From: a virus
Virus record (IMG/VR): IMGVR_UViG_3300034418_008334
Location: 1 to 20,946 of that record
Strand: one strand, 5' to 3'
Length of the DNA: 20,946 nt
Position 1 is the first letter of the stretch; every line of letters begins with the position of its first letter. Of the stretch, positions 5,782 through 14,545 are shown in pieces. Position numbers and translations under genes: made by a program. Below the pieces are notes generated by a model. That model searched no databases and was not told where the DNA came from. It was given only the letters and a program-made list of their open reading frames with translations.

Positions 5782-8700
5782 TTAGAATGTAGCCATTGAT
5801 TGAGCGTTAAAAACTTTCCTACTTATTGAAGACGTATCTGTAGCTACATTGACAACAGGAATTTGGCTGATTCTCATAGCTATAGCTTCCCCGATCATGT
5901 CTGCTAATTCAGCTTGATTTATAGCGTTATTCTGAACTCTAGGAACAACACCTCCATTTGCAAACATATAGCTATTGTCAGGTGCTTTTCCATCAAAGTT
6001 AATTCTGTCTAAGAAATCTACGCCTACTTTATTTACAGCTTTTCTTGACATGATGTATTCACCACCTTCCATTTCAAAACCACCTTGTCCTTTAACGGTA
6101 AAAGGAACACCACCATCTCGATGTAAAGCACCTTTTACGATACCACCATCTTCGTAAGTAGTTGGTTGGAATTGTTTAGCAAGAACAGTAGCTACACCGA
6201 CAGCACCAGAAGCTATAATTAAAGGAATAGTTATACCTCCTGTTTTCCATGCTTGGGATACAGCAACTGCTGTATTAATCCCGATTTGTGCGATTGAATT
6301 TATCTTTTCGGCGACAAAAGCTTGTTTTCTTATTCTATTCTCTTCATCTATTTGCTTCTTTCTAAGAGCTTTTTCTGCATCGGATTGTTTCTTCTCAAAC
6401 TCTAATCTTTCTAATCCTTTTTGTTTTTCAAAATCAGCCTTTGCGCTTTCAGAACCTATGAAAGTATCTAACTGATGTTTTTGGTTAATATCAAAAAGAC
6501 TAAGCTCTTTGTCTTGTGTCTCTTTAAAAGACTGAAACTGCAACTCATTTGCTCTAATAGTAGCATTTAGTTTGTTATCAACGAAAGTAACGAACAAGCC
6601 TGTTAATTGATCGTATAACTGAGCGGACTTCTCTATTTGTTCATATAGAAGATCTAATTGCTCTTGATTAAACTTTTCAGTTAGTTCTTTTGTCTTTTCA
6701 AACCTTTTTTCGTTAGCTTCTTCTTCTTTATCTAAATATTTTTGATATTCTTCTTGATCTTTATCATATTGAGCGAACCTTCTTGCTTGTGCATCATCTT
6801 CTAATTTCTTAATCTTTAAATCAAGTTCTTTTTCAACTTTTAGTTTTTCAGCACCCTCTAGTTTTTTGAAAGCTATTGATTGCATTATGTCAACTTTCTC
6901 TTGCTTGGCAGCATCTATTAAAGCTTTTTCTCTTGCATCAATATCATCAATCATTAGAGCGTCTATTTCTCTAATTCTAATTCTAGCTTTAAGTTGTGTT
7001 TCAGACCAAGATTCAAAGTGTTTAGCATCCTCTTCATAACCCTTTATTCTAGCTTCTTCTAATGCTTTCTGTTGATTTAATAATTGAGAAGTAGGGTCAC
7101 CATCTTTTAGCAACTTTTGCCATTTTTCTATCTCATTGGTTAAATCTACATATTCCTCTCCTAGGCTGTTTACTGTTTTTCTCTCTGATTTTAATCTGTT
7201 TATCTCGTTTGTTACCTCTTGTTGAAATGTCCTAGAGTCTTTTAACCTAGCTTGTCTTAATATTAATTCGCTTTTTTGCTCGTCATTTAAAGACCTATAC
7301 CCCTCTAGTTGCTCTTTGATTTTTTTTAATTCCTCCTTTCTTTCTTCAGTAATTTCTCCTAATTCACCATTTATAAATCCTAGAACGATTTCGAAATCTG
7401 AAAGTTCTTTATTTTGTTCTCTATATCCCTCTATTGTCTTTTTTAATTTAGCTTCTTGTTGGTCGTAAAGTTCTCCACTTTCTTTTAGGAGTTCTTTTAG
7501 CTTTTCAGTAGAAGTGTTTTGAGTTGATTGAGTTTGTCCTATTTCTTTTTGTGCTCCCTCAAATTTCTTCATTATACGATAACCTCTATCTGTTTCGTTT
7601 AAGAACTCTGACATCTTATTCAAAGCAGTAGATAATATCTTAGATAATCCTTCACCTTCTCTAAGAGTAAAACCTTCAACAGAAGACTTAAACCTATCCC
7701 AGCTTCCTGACAGAGTGTTCCCAACTGTGTCTGCCATCTTATCACTAACCCCAGTTGATTCTTCTAAAGACTCTCTAAGTTTATCTACGCTATCTTTACC
7801 TTTTAGTAAAGTTAAAAAAGCTGCTTTAGACCTTTCATCAGTTAATCCAGTTGCTTTTGCTAGGTCAATGTTTCTTTTTACTAATTCCTCAAAAGCTATG
7901 TTCAACCCTTCTGAATTATTTACTGTATAACCTAATTCTTTAGCTAAATCAGATGTAGGGTCTGTAAGCTGTGACATTAAGTTTTTTAATCCAGTTGCTG
8001 CTTTTGTTCCTCTAATACCAGCGTCAGCAAGAACGCCTAGCATAGCTGTTGTTTGTTCTAAAGAAATATTTGCAGAACTAGCGATAGGGGCAACAGTCTT
8101 CATTGATTGCTTGAAATTCTCTAAACTCAAAGCACTCGAACTAAACGACTGAGCCATTATATCAACCACTCTTGTCGCTTCCTGAGCATCTAGTCCAAAA
8201 CCTCTGATAGTAGCACCAACAACGTCAGCAGAATTTGCCAAATCATCTCCTGTAATTGTTGCTAATTTAGTTGTAGCTTCCGTTGCGTTTAGTATTTCCT
8301 CAGTTGTAAAACCTAACTTAGCATAAGCTAATTGTAATTCTGCAACCTGAGTAGCTGTAAATATAGTTCCTAATGCTAATTCTTGTGCAGACTTTTCTAG
8401 TTTTTTAAATTCTTGATCTGTTGCGCCTGTAATAGCTTTTACTTTTGCCATTGATAGTTCAAAATCAGCAAGAATCTTAACTGATTCTGTAACAGCTCTA
8501 GCCAACAACTGAAAAGACTTAACTATAACAAATCCTCTTGCTATTGCCGTAAAAGTTTTTCCTAATCCTAAGAACCCTTTACTAGCTTTATTAGCACCAT
8601 TTCCTAAGTTCTCAGTTTCATCGCTTATCCCTTTTAACTTAGTTTTCGCACCAGCATCATTAATTACTACCGAAATTATTACTTTTTTATTATCTGCCAT
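5782..8700 (-). CDS. Tail tape measure protein (TP901 family)
   Basis: A 972-aa protein that sets tail length and leaves the tail on infection. Residues about 70-330 match the TP901/PhageMin_Tail core: ELSMAKVKAITGAT, an AELQLAYAKLGFTTEEIL segment, DDLANSADVVGATIRGFGLD, and FKQSMKTVAPIASSANISLE with LADAGIRGTKAATGL. Residues 370-740 are Lys/Glu-rich coiled coil. Residues 799-841 are a hydrophobic Ala/Ile/Val stretch of the type inserted in the host membrane, followed by a Gly-rich tail with GGEYIMSRKAVNK, a motif frequent near the end of tape measures. Its ATG (8700) shares one base with the stop of the 1061-aa baseplate protein, showing translational coupling. It lies after, not before, the large baseplate genes, which is unusual. 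Confidence 0.95.
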   Translation of the reverse strand: MADNKKVIISVVINDAGAKTKLKGISDETENLGNGANKASKGFLGLGKTFTAIARGFVIVKSFQLLARAVTESVKILADFELSMAKVKAITGATDQEFKKLEKSAQELALGTIFTATQVAELQLAYAKLGFTTEEILNATEATTKLATITGDDLANSADVVGATIRGFGLDAQEATRVVDIMAQSFSSSALSLENFKQSMKTVAPIASSANISLEQTTAMLGVLADAGIRGTKAATGLKNLMSQLTDPTSDLAKELGYTVNNSEGLNIAFEELVKRNIDLAKATGLTDERSKAAFLTLLKGKDSVDKLRESLEESTGVSDKMADTVGNTLSGSWDRFKSSVEGFTLREGEGLSKILSTALNKMSEFLNETDRGYRIMKKFEGAQKEIGQTQSTQNTSTEKLKELLKESGELYDQQEAKLKKTIEGYREQNKELSDFEIVLGFINGELGEITEERKEELKKIKEQLEGYRSLNDEQKSELILRQARLKDSRTFQQEVTNEINRLKSERKTVNSLGEEYVDLTNEIEKWQKLLKDGDPTSQLLNQQKALEEARIKGYEEDAKHFESWSETQLKARIRIREIDALMIDDIDAREKALIDAAKQEKVDIMQSIAFKKLEGAEKLKVEKELDLKIKKLEDDAQARRFAQYDKDQEEYQKYLDKEEEANEKRFEKTKELTEKFNQEQLDLLYEQIEKSAQLYDQLTGLFVTFVDNKLNATIRANELQFQSFKETQDKELSLFDINQKHQLDTFIGSESAKADFEKQKGLERLEFEKKQSDAEKALRKKQIDEENRIRKQAFVAEKINSIAQIGINTAVAVSQAWKTGGITIPLIIASGAVGVATVLAKQFQPTTYEDGGIVKGALHRDGGVPFTVKGQGGFEMEGGEYIMSRKAVNKVGVDFLDRINFDGKAPDNSYMFANGGVVPRVQNNAINQAELADMIGEAIAMRISQIPVVNVATDTSSISRKVFNAQSMATF

Positions 8701-11700
8701 TATATTACAATTTTTACCATTTCACCATTAACTTCTTCATAAACATTTTGGATATTGCCACTAACTTCTTCAACAACATGACCATTTCCTTCTCTTACAA
8801 TTCCATCTCGCCCAACAGATAAAGCGTTATATCTGTTTGATTTACTTGTTCCAGCTCCTACCGCCATTACATTTTTAGTACTAGGCACTGAAAACTCACC
8901 CATTACAGTTTGGTTTCTACCTGATGCGATATTACCTCTACCAGAAACCATATTACCACTATTAGGACGAGCGTAGTTTCCTTCATTAGTTAATACAGCA
9001 CTTGTTGTGTTTGATTGTTTGTTTGCTTTAACATTTCTAGCATCAACTAAAGCACCGCTAATATCTTTTATCCCTGTTACGTTCTTTGTGTTTTTAACAA
9101 ACAATTCCTTATCTGACGTAAACGTGTCTATTTCATCTTTACTTGTTATACCTTTACCTGTGTTCCAAACTTTTACATCTTTATCGTACCAATCTCGAAC
9201 TACTTCAAATTCTCTATCATTAAAATCAATAGTTTTCTTATCTTGTGTAGTATCTATTTCAATAGCACCATGATCTTCTTTCTTGATTAACTCAATAGTT
9301 GTGGTTACATTAGCAGAAGGTAGAAAGTTTTTAACACGATCTAAAATATAGTAACCCTTTATATCTGATGGATAATCTATATATATAAGCTTAGTTATAT
9401 CTAAGTTATTTATATCCTTAAAAGATAGCTTAACAGGCAATTCTAGTCTAGTTGACTTTTCTATTGTATTGACAGTCTTCTCATAGTATGTTTTGAATAA
9501 ACCATTGTCAGTCCAATTATTATATCCTAAATTGACCGTAAAATCAGAATCATAAGAATCTAACACACTACTTAAAGAGTTTGGCAAAGCACTTGGAACG
9601 GAAGTTTTATCTTCTCCCTCAAAAACCCATTTAGGTGAATTTGAATATTGAACTCCGTAGCTGTAATAAAGTAATCTAGGTTTAAACTCATAAGCTGGAG
9701 GTGGTGCTTCTGTTGAACTAGCGTATTCAGTCCACATTCTTGATAACCATATTCCTTTAGAGTTTGAACCATCAGGAGATGTTCTTTTATTTACTATATT
9801 CTTATCTGCAATATGGTAAGTGTATGAAAATAAAGGATTCTCCATTTTCGATTCACCCTCTTCAAACCTATCGCTTAATGTATGTGTGTATTCACCAGCA
9901 ACATTCTTATGTATTTCATTTCTTTCTTTTAAATAACCATCCTTATCATCGTCTTTAAATCTAAAAACTAAATCCTTGTTGTAGTCGTCTAAATACTCTA
10001 TTAAATATTGTTTTTTAGCATCTATTTTTTCAGTCCAATCAACAGCATTAGATTGAGTGTCGTAAAACTCATCCCTAGTTTTTATTATAACTTTTTTAGA
10101 ATGAGGGTCTGTTTTTATCAATAAATTGAAGGCATGAATACATCCTTTTATATAATCAATAGTTTTATATCTATCATCTAATACGTTAGCTATATCTCCT
10201 AGTGAGTATCCGTTTTTTATAGATTCGATTGGTAATACTTTCAACTCTGCGCTTTGAATATAAGCAGTTGTAGTAAAACTATCTCCTTCCGAACTCAATT
10301 CATATAATTTACTAAAACCTTCACTAACTTCTTCTGGTTCACATTCTATTTCAACCCATATTTGATCTCCACTTTTTAAATCTATATCTCCTGTGTCAAT
10401 AGAGAATGGAATTTGATTTAACTTAATATTTTTAGTATAAAATAATGTTTGAACACTAACAGTTATAGTAGATACAGGGTCATTATTGAAGTCTTCCGTT
10501 AAGTTTATAAACTCTTGATTTAAAACAGTTTCAGTTGATGTTGCACCATCTTTTTTTATAAACTTAAAAGTATATATTCCACGATTCTTAGTTTTATTGT
10601 CCAACCCAGCTAATAAACAACTAAAACTAAAGTTAGCCGTAATTGAATTATCTGCTGTGAATATATTAGTAGATGTATCAAATAAAGTAGTTGAAGGCGT
10701 TTCAGTGTCAAAATCTATTTTTTGACCACCACCAATATTTGTAGAAATAATTCTTAAAGTAGAACCATCTAATTTATTAAAATTATTGAACAAAGAAACT
10801 TCATTAGGCGTAACATTAGTATATAAATCTACATAAGTAACAACCGAAGAATCTGTTGCTCTACCATAATTTATTATTTCAAATACCTTACCTTTCTCAG
10901 TAGTGAATTTATCTTCTGCTTTAAACCTTAATATAGCGTAACTATTTTCATCAAAATTATCAAATTCAGTTGTTACATCGTTTTCTAAATAGAACCTAAA
11001 AACTTTACCATTCTCATTCCAATCTACAGAAGGGTCGCCACCTAAACTTGCTTTCTGAGTAGAAGAACCTATTACAGGAAACACTATTTTCCTTACTTTA
11101 TATAATTTAGTCAAGCTAGAATCAACACTATAAGACTTTACTCCATCTCTAGTCATTACCAAATCGTAGTCGTCTATGTCAGTTTGATCAACTTTCCAAT
11201 TTGTTCCTGTAAATGGAAATACTACATTATCTGCAAAAGGATTAGTAGTTGAATTAAAGAAGTCATTATCATCAGTGTCTGTTTGAAGTGTATATCCTTC
11301 CGCATTAAAAGCCTTTTCAAAGAAAGACCTCATAAAAAGTGAAGGTCTTAAATCTTGAGCAAGAACACTAGTACCACCATCACCAGACCAAGCACCATAA
11401 TGAACTAATGGGAAAGTGTATCCATCAGTGTGGTCGTTAGTCCAAGTACCCTCAATAGTAGATTTATCTAAAGTTGCAATAGTACCCCAATCATAGCTTT
11501 GTGGTGTTTTAGCTTTCATGCCTTCCACCCAATCCATCCCATCGCCTAATAAGATGCAATTAAATTCTTCGTTCCCTCTGTCGTTTACCTTCCCTAAAAC
11601 TTTAAATTCCCCTGTAAATATAGGAATACCATCAGCATAAACAACAACAGGCGTTTTCTTTAATATGTTAGCACCATCTAAAATATTTGCATCATTCAAA

Positions 11701-11885
11701 TGGTTTAAAGCACTTTTATTTTTCTTGTTAGCAGGAATCCTAAAATCTAAAGAGAAATTAGTAGTCCTGTTATTTATATCTCTTAGACTTCCAGCCGTAT
11801 AGTTTAATTGTAAAGGAAATTCCCTTCCTTGCTCTACATCTAAATCTACTCCTAAGTCTGTTAATATTAATCTAATATCAGCCAT
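8700..11885 (-). CDS. Large tail/baseplate protein with C-terminal YadA-like beta-roll segment
   Basis: A 1061-aa protein. I chose ATG at 11885 (MADIRLILTDLGVD), because the longer frame starts with TTG deep in the upstream gene, while this ATG overlaps that gene's stop by 8 bases. The N-terminal 150 residues (LQLNYTAGSLRDINNRTTNF, DFRIPANKKNK, GIPIFTGEFKVLG) match a baseplate/tail-hub type common in Bacteroidetes phages. The middle is beta-rich. Residues about 975-1028 show SGRGNIASGRNQTVMGEFSV and VGAGTSKSNRYNALSVGRDG, the pattern of YadA-head/hep-Hag left-handed beta-rolls in trimeric fibres. The end has an EEVSGNIQNVYEEVNG coiled coil. It may form the tail tip and anchor fibre functions; the hub role is inferred from order and size. 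Confidence 0.8.
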   Translation of the reverse strand: MADIRLILTDLGVDLDVEQGREFPLQLNYTAGSLRDINNRTTNFSLDFRIPANKKNKSALNHLNDANILDGANILKKTPVVVYADGIPIFTGEFKVLGKVNDRGNEEFNCILLGDGMDWVEGMKAKTPQSYDWGTIATLDKSTIEGTWTNDHTDGYTFPLVHYGAWSGDGGTSVLAQDLRPSLFMRSFFEKAFNAEGYTLQTDTDDNDFFNSTTNPFADNVVFPFTGTNWKVDQTDIDDYDLVMTRDGVKSYSVDSSLTKLYKVRKIVFPVIGSSTQKASLGGDPSVDWNENGKVFRFYLENDVTTEFDNFDENSYAILRFKAEDKFTTEKGKVFEIINYGRATDSSVVTYVDLYTNVTPNEVSLFNNFNKLDGSTLRIISTNIGGGQKIDFDTETPSTTLFDTSTNIFTADNSITANFSFSCLLAGLDNKTKNRGIYTFKFIKKDGATSTETVLNQEFINLTEDFNNDPVSTITVSVQTLFYTKNIKLNQIPFSIDTGDIDLKSGDQIWVEIECEPEEVSEGFSKLYELSSEGDSFTTTAYIQSAELKVLPIESIKNGYSLGDIANVLDDRYKTIDYIKGCIHAFNLLIKTDPHSKKVIIKTRDEFYDTQSNAVDWTEKIDAKKQYLIEYLDDYNKDLVFRFKDDDKDGYLKERNEIHKNVAGEYTHTLSDRFEEGESKMENPLFSYTYHIADKNIVNKRTSPDGSNSKGIWLSRMWTEYASSTEAPPPAYEFKPRLLYYSYGVQYSNSPKWVFEGEDKTSVPSALPNSLSSVLDSYDSDFTVNLGYNNWTDNGLFKTYYEKTVNTIEKSTRLELPVKLSFKDINNLDITKLIYIDYPSDIKGYYILDRVKNFLPSANVTTTIELIKKEDHGAIEIDTTQDKKTIDFNDREFEVVRDWYDKDVKVWNTGKGITSKDEIDTFTSDKELFVKNTKNVTGIKDISGALVDARNVKANKQSNTTSAVLTNEGNYARPNSGNMVSGRGNIASGRNQTVMGEFSVPSTKNVMAVGAGTSKSNRYNALSVGRDGIVREGNGHVVEEVSGNIQNVYEEVNGEMVKIVI

Positions 11886-13242
11886 TTTGTCTTCTATTTG
11901 GGTTTGCGTATTCGTAAACAAGTTTAATAGTCATTAAGTCAGCTCCTTCGTCTATTATCTTTGTTTCACCAGCTCTTACTTTAATAGGAATATAATTACT
12001 ACCTTCCTCAACAAAGCATTCATATCCTTCCAACAATTCTTCTAACCAAATTCTATCAGCTTGTTTCATTGGTTGTGAATAAACTTCAAACTTAGTCCTA
12101 CTATCTATATCTAAAACCCTATCTCCACCTGAACCTATAGAATACCCATCATCTAAATTCTGTTGGTAGTAATTCTTTCTTATAGTAATAGACCTATCTT
12201 TATATCCTTTAAAAGTAAAATACTCAAAAGCACCAAGTCTATTTAAGAATTTTATCCTAGTATGGTTGGTAGAACATGAATTATCTACGTTATATAATAC
12301 TTGCTCTGAAATATCAGTAGGAGCAATAATATCATCTATTAACTTTATAGTATAAGAGCCAACAGTAGAGTCTATCGTAGGGTCTGTTCTAGGAGCACCT
12401 AATCCATTTAACCAACTACCAGTTGTTGCGTTTATGTTTGCAGCACCAACAGGAATATCAAACCTATTTGCGTTAAATGTTAGTGCTAAATAATATATTT
12501 CTAATTTACTCGCACCGTTCTTACCTCCGTAAGTTACTAATTTTAAATACTGAGTACCCGTTAAAGTAGTAAACCCACTTAAATACTCACTATCATTTAC
12601 ACCAATTTCTCTAGTATTTCTGTTATTCGTTAGGAAGTATTTATTTCCTGTTGTCGCAATTTTAAAGCTGTTTAACTCATCATAAGAACCAGTTACGCCA
12701 TCATATTGCCAAACACCATTAATACAGAAAAAAGAATTAGAAGTTGCCTTTGAATATGAATCCACAACGTCAGAAGCGTAATATAACAATCCTGTTCCAT
12801 TAGTAGTGTCTAACAATGGGTCGAAGTACAATATCTCGTCAAACTTACAAACAATAGATTTCAATGAATTAGTATCTCTACCAATAAAACTTATGGCTGT
12901 GGAATTGCTTTGTAAGTCATTAGTCAAAGTATCTAAACCAGCTATATAAGAACTAATATCGAAAGTAAATTGATATGAAGTACCAAAATCTGGGGTCAAT
13001 ATAATAGGACTACCCGCATTGTCAGCAGTACCATTCCCATCTAAATATATGTAACAAGCAACCTTTTTTGTGTAAATGAAGTTATCAATATTAGGAACAG
13101 CTGCGACTGAACTTAAAGCACCAATATAAGTGTTCGTTCCAGAATCAGAAGTATTATTATCAGAAGTTACTGTTATCTTTATAGGTCTGTAAGGACTTAA
13201 TAAATCGTTACTTGAAGGTTGTGTGTTTATTGTTATTGCCAT
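11878..13242 (-). CDS. Distal tail / baseplate-type structural protein
   Basis: A 454-aa beta-rich protein starting MAITINTQPSSNDLLSPYRP. The N-terminal part has the FIYTKKVACYIYLDGNGTAD strand set and FGTSYQFTFDISSYIAG; the C-terminal third has RIKFLNRLGAFEYFTFKGY, a string I associate with conserved baseplate or distal-tail proteins of Bacteroidetes phages, then EVYSQPMKQADRIWLEELLEG. No signal peptide or membrane segment. Located between the gp10-like gene (2-base gap) and the large baseplate protein (8-base overlap), so the set is likely co-translated. A Dit-like adaptor between tail tube and tip is the likeliest role, but this is inferred. Confidence 0.72.
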   Translation of the reverse strand: MAITINTQPSSNDLLSPYRPIKITVTSDNNTSDSGTNTYIGALSSVAAVPNIDNFIYTKKVACYIYLDGNGTADNAGSPIILTPDFGTSYQFTFDISSYIAGLDTLTNDLQSNSTAISFIGRDTNSLKSIVCKFDEILYFDPLLDTTNGTGLLYYASDVVDSYSKATSNSFFCINGVWQYDGVTGSYDELNSFKIATTGNKYFLTNNRNTREIGVNDSEYLSGFTTLTGTQYLKLVTYGGKNGASKLEIYYLALTFNANRFDIPVGAANINATTGSWLNGLGAPRTDPTIDSTVGSYTIKLIDDIIAPTDISEQVLYNVDNSCSTNHTRIKFLNRLGAFEYFTFKGYKDRSITIRKNYYQQNLDDGYSIGSGGDRVLDIDSRTKFEVYSQPMKQADRIWLEELLEGYECFVEEGSNYIPIKVRAGETKIIDEGADLMTIKLVYEYANPNRRQNG

Positions 13243-13244
13243 CT

Positions 13245-13856
13245 TTATATAACTTTTATATTTGGATACCTTGAAGCTAATTTATCTAGGAAGTTGCCTA
13301 TAACATCCACAACGTCTTCACTAATAGCAGGTATCACTTTTTTATCTATATTTATTTTCTTTCTTTCATAAGGTATGTTAATCCACCCTAATCTTCTTCC
13401 GTTATTTGTATATCTACTACTATATGCACTAAGCTTATTTGGGCTATTAACGATCACAGTAGGGATTCCCTCTTCCGATATAGACCTAGCAATATACCTA
13501 GCAATCATTTCTTTAGGAAGATATGGTGTAGTAGGTTTAAAGTTACGATGACTATTCATCCATTTTAATATATCCCCTTCTCTCACTCTTTTAGGAGGTT
13601 GTTGCTCATTCAACCTAAGACCATAAGATAAAGCTTCAATTTCTGCTTTAAATTGGAATAAACCACTATTGGTATTAGGAAAGTTTATGTTTATACTATC
13701 CAATAACTTACCACTACCAACGTGTCCTTGATCTCTTAATTCCTTCTTTAAAGCTTTTTGTAAGTCAAACATAAACTTTGACATAGCTCGACCAGTCTTT
13801 GAAGTCTTTAAAGTTAAACTTCTTACATCTCTTAAAACTATCCTGTTTAAACTCAT
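13245..13856 (-). CDS. HK97 gp10-like tail completion/neck protein
   Basis: A 203-aa basic protein. Residues 20-60 contain AMSKFMFDLQKALKKELRDQ followed by GHVGSGKLLDSININF, the helix plus 'G-x-L-x-x-S-I' layout of gp10-like neck/tail-completion proteins. The middle is Arg/Lys-rich with NSHRNFKPTTPYLPKEMIARYIA; the C-terminus has a VVDVIGNFLDKLASRY helix. Start is ATG at 13856, sharing one base with the upstream FN3-bearing gene stop. A role at the head-tail or tail-terminator interface fits both motif and context, but the match is short. Confidence 0.6.
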   Translation of the reverse strand: MSLNRIVLRDVRSLTLKTSKTGRAMSKFMFDLQKALKKELRDQGHVGSGKLLDSININFPNTNSGLFQFKAEIEALSYGLRLNEQQPPKRVREGDILKWMNSHRNFKPTTPYLPKEMIARYIARSISEEGIPTVIVNSPNKLSAYSSRYTNNGRRLGWINIPYERKKINIDKKVIPAISEDVVDVIGNFLDKLASRYPNIKVI

Positions 13857-14545
13857 TACGCTGATGTTGTCGCTGATGCTACATTAGAAAAAGGAGATCT
13901 ATTGCTTGAACTTAAACACCTTACCCTGTAGTAATACTCCGTACTACTATCCAGACCAATATCACTGTAAGAAGTACTGTCAGCAGCAATAGACGTAAGG
14001 CTAGTCCAAGTAGAATTATCAAGACTCCTATAAATCTCATAACTAGTTTCATTCGATTCCCTATCATACCATGCTAAATCTATTTGAGAAGAACTGACCG
14101 CCGTAGCTGTAAAGCCAGTAGGTTTTTTTAACAACCTTAAACAATCATGTACTCTTACAGTAAAAGAGAATTGAACAACTATCAAATTGTCATTGTATTG
14201 ATCTTGACCTCGATTTATAGTTACAGAATCTACATCTTTTATTTCAGGCACATCATACATTTCTTGAATAATTTGTACTCCGTATCTTTGCAAGTCTGAA
14301 TACTTTTTCCGTAAACTATCCGCATCATCTTGAAAGTATGTGTCCATTATAAACAACTCTAAAACGTAATCTTGCTCATTAGCTCTAGGGTCTATTGAAT
14401 CTTGAGTTGGAGTTAAAAAACACAAAGGGTAGCTCGTTGCGTGTAATTCATTTACAGCTTCTAAATCATCAAATACAAATGTGTTTATATCAGGCGATGA
14501 AATCGCTATATCATCTATTTTGTCAACTAGCTCTTCTAGTGTCAT
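13856..14545 (-). CDS. Tail-terminator-like protein with C-terminal fibronectin type III domain
   Basis: A 229-aa two-domain protein. Residues 1-135 form an alpha/beta domain (FVFDDLEAVNELHATSYPLC, a DYVLELFIMDTYFQDD strand, RKKYSDLQRYGVQIIQEMY helix, LIVVQFSFTVRVHDCL final strand), the pattern of phage tail-terminator/completion proteins. Residues about 140-229 are a clear FN3 domain: PTGFTATAVSSSQIDLAW with the core Trp, SYEIYRSLDNSTW, DIGLDSSTEYYYRVR with the Tyr-x-Arg strand, and SNVASATT. The ATGA start overlaps the chaperone T-frame stop by 4 bases. FN3 additions are common on virion proteins and are thought to help surface adhesion; here it would project from the tail end. Confidence 0.8.
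   Translation of the reverse strand: MTLEELVDKIDDIAISSPDINTFVFDDLEAVNELHATSYPLCFLTPTQDSIDPRANEQDYVLELFIMDTYFQDDADSLRKKYSDLQRYGVQIIQEMYDVPEIKDVDSVTINRGQDQYNDNLIVVQFSFTVRVHDCLRLLKKPTGFTATAVSSSQIDLAWYDRESNETSYEIYRSLDNSTWTSLTSIAADSTSYSDIGLDSSTEYYYRVRCLSSSNRSPFSNVASATTSA

Noticed and set aside
11886-11921. Longer baseplate protein start at 11921
   Set aside because: TTG start within the upstream gene; the ATG at 11885 overlaps the stop by 8 bases, as in neighbouring genes.
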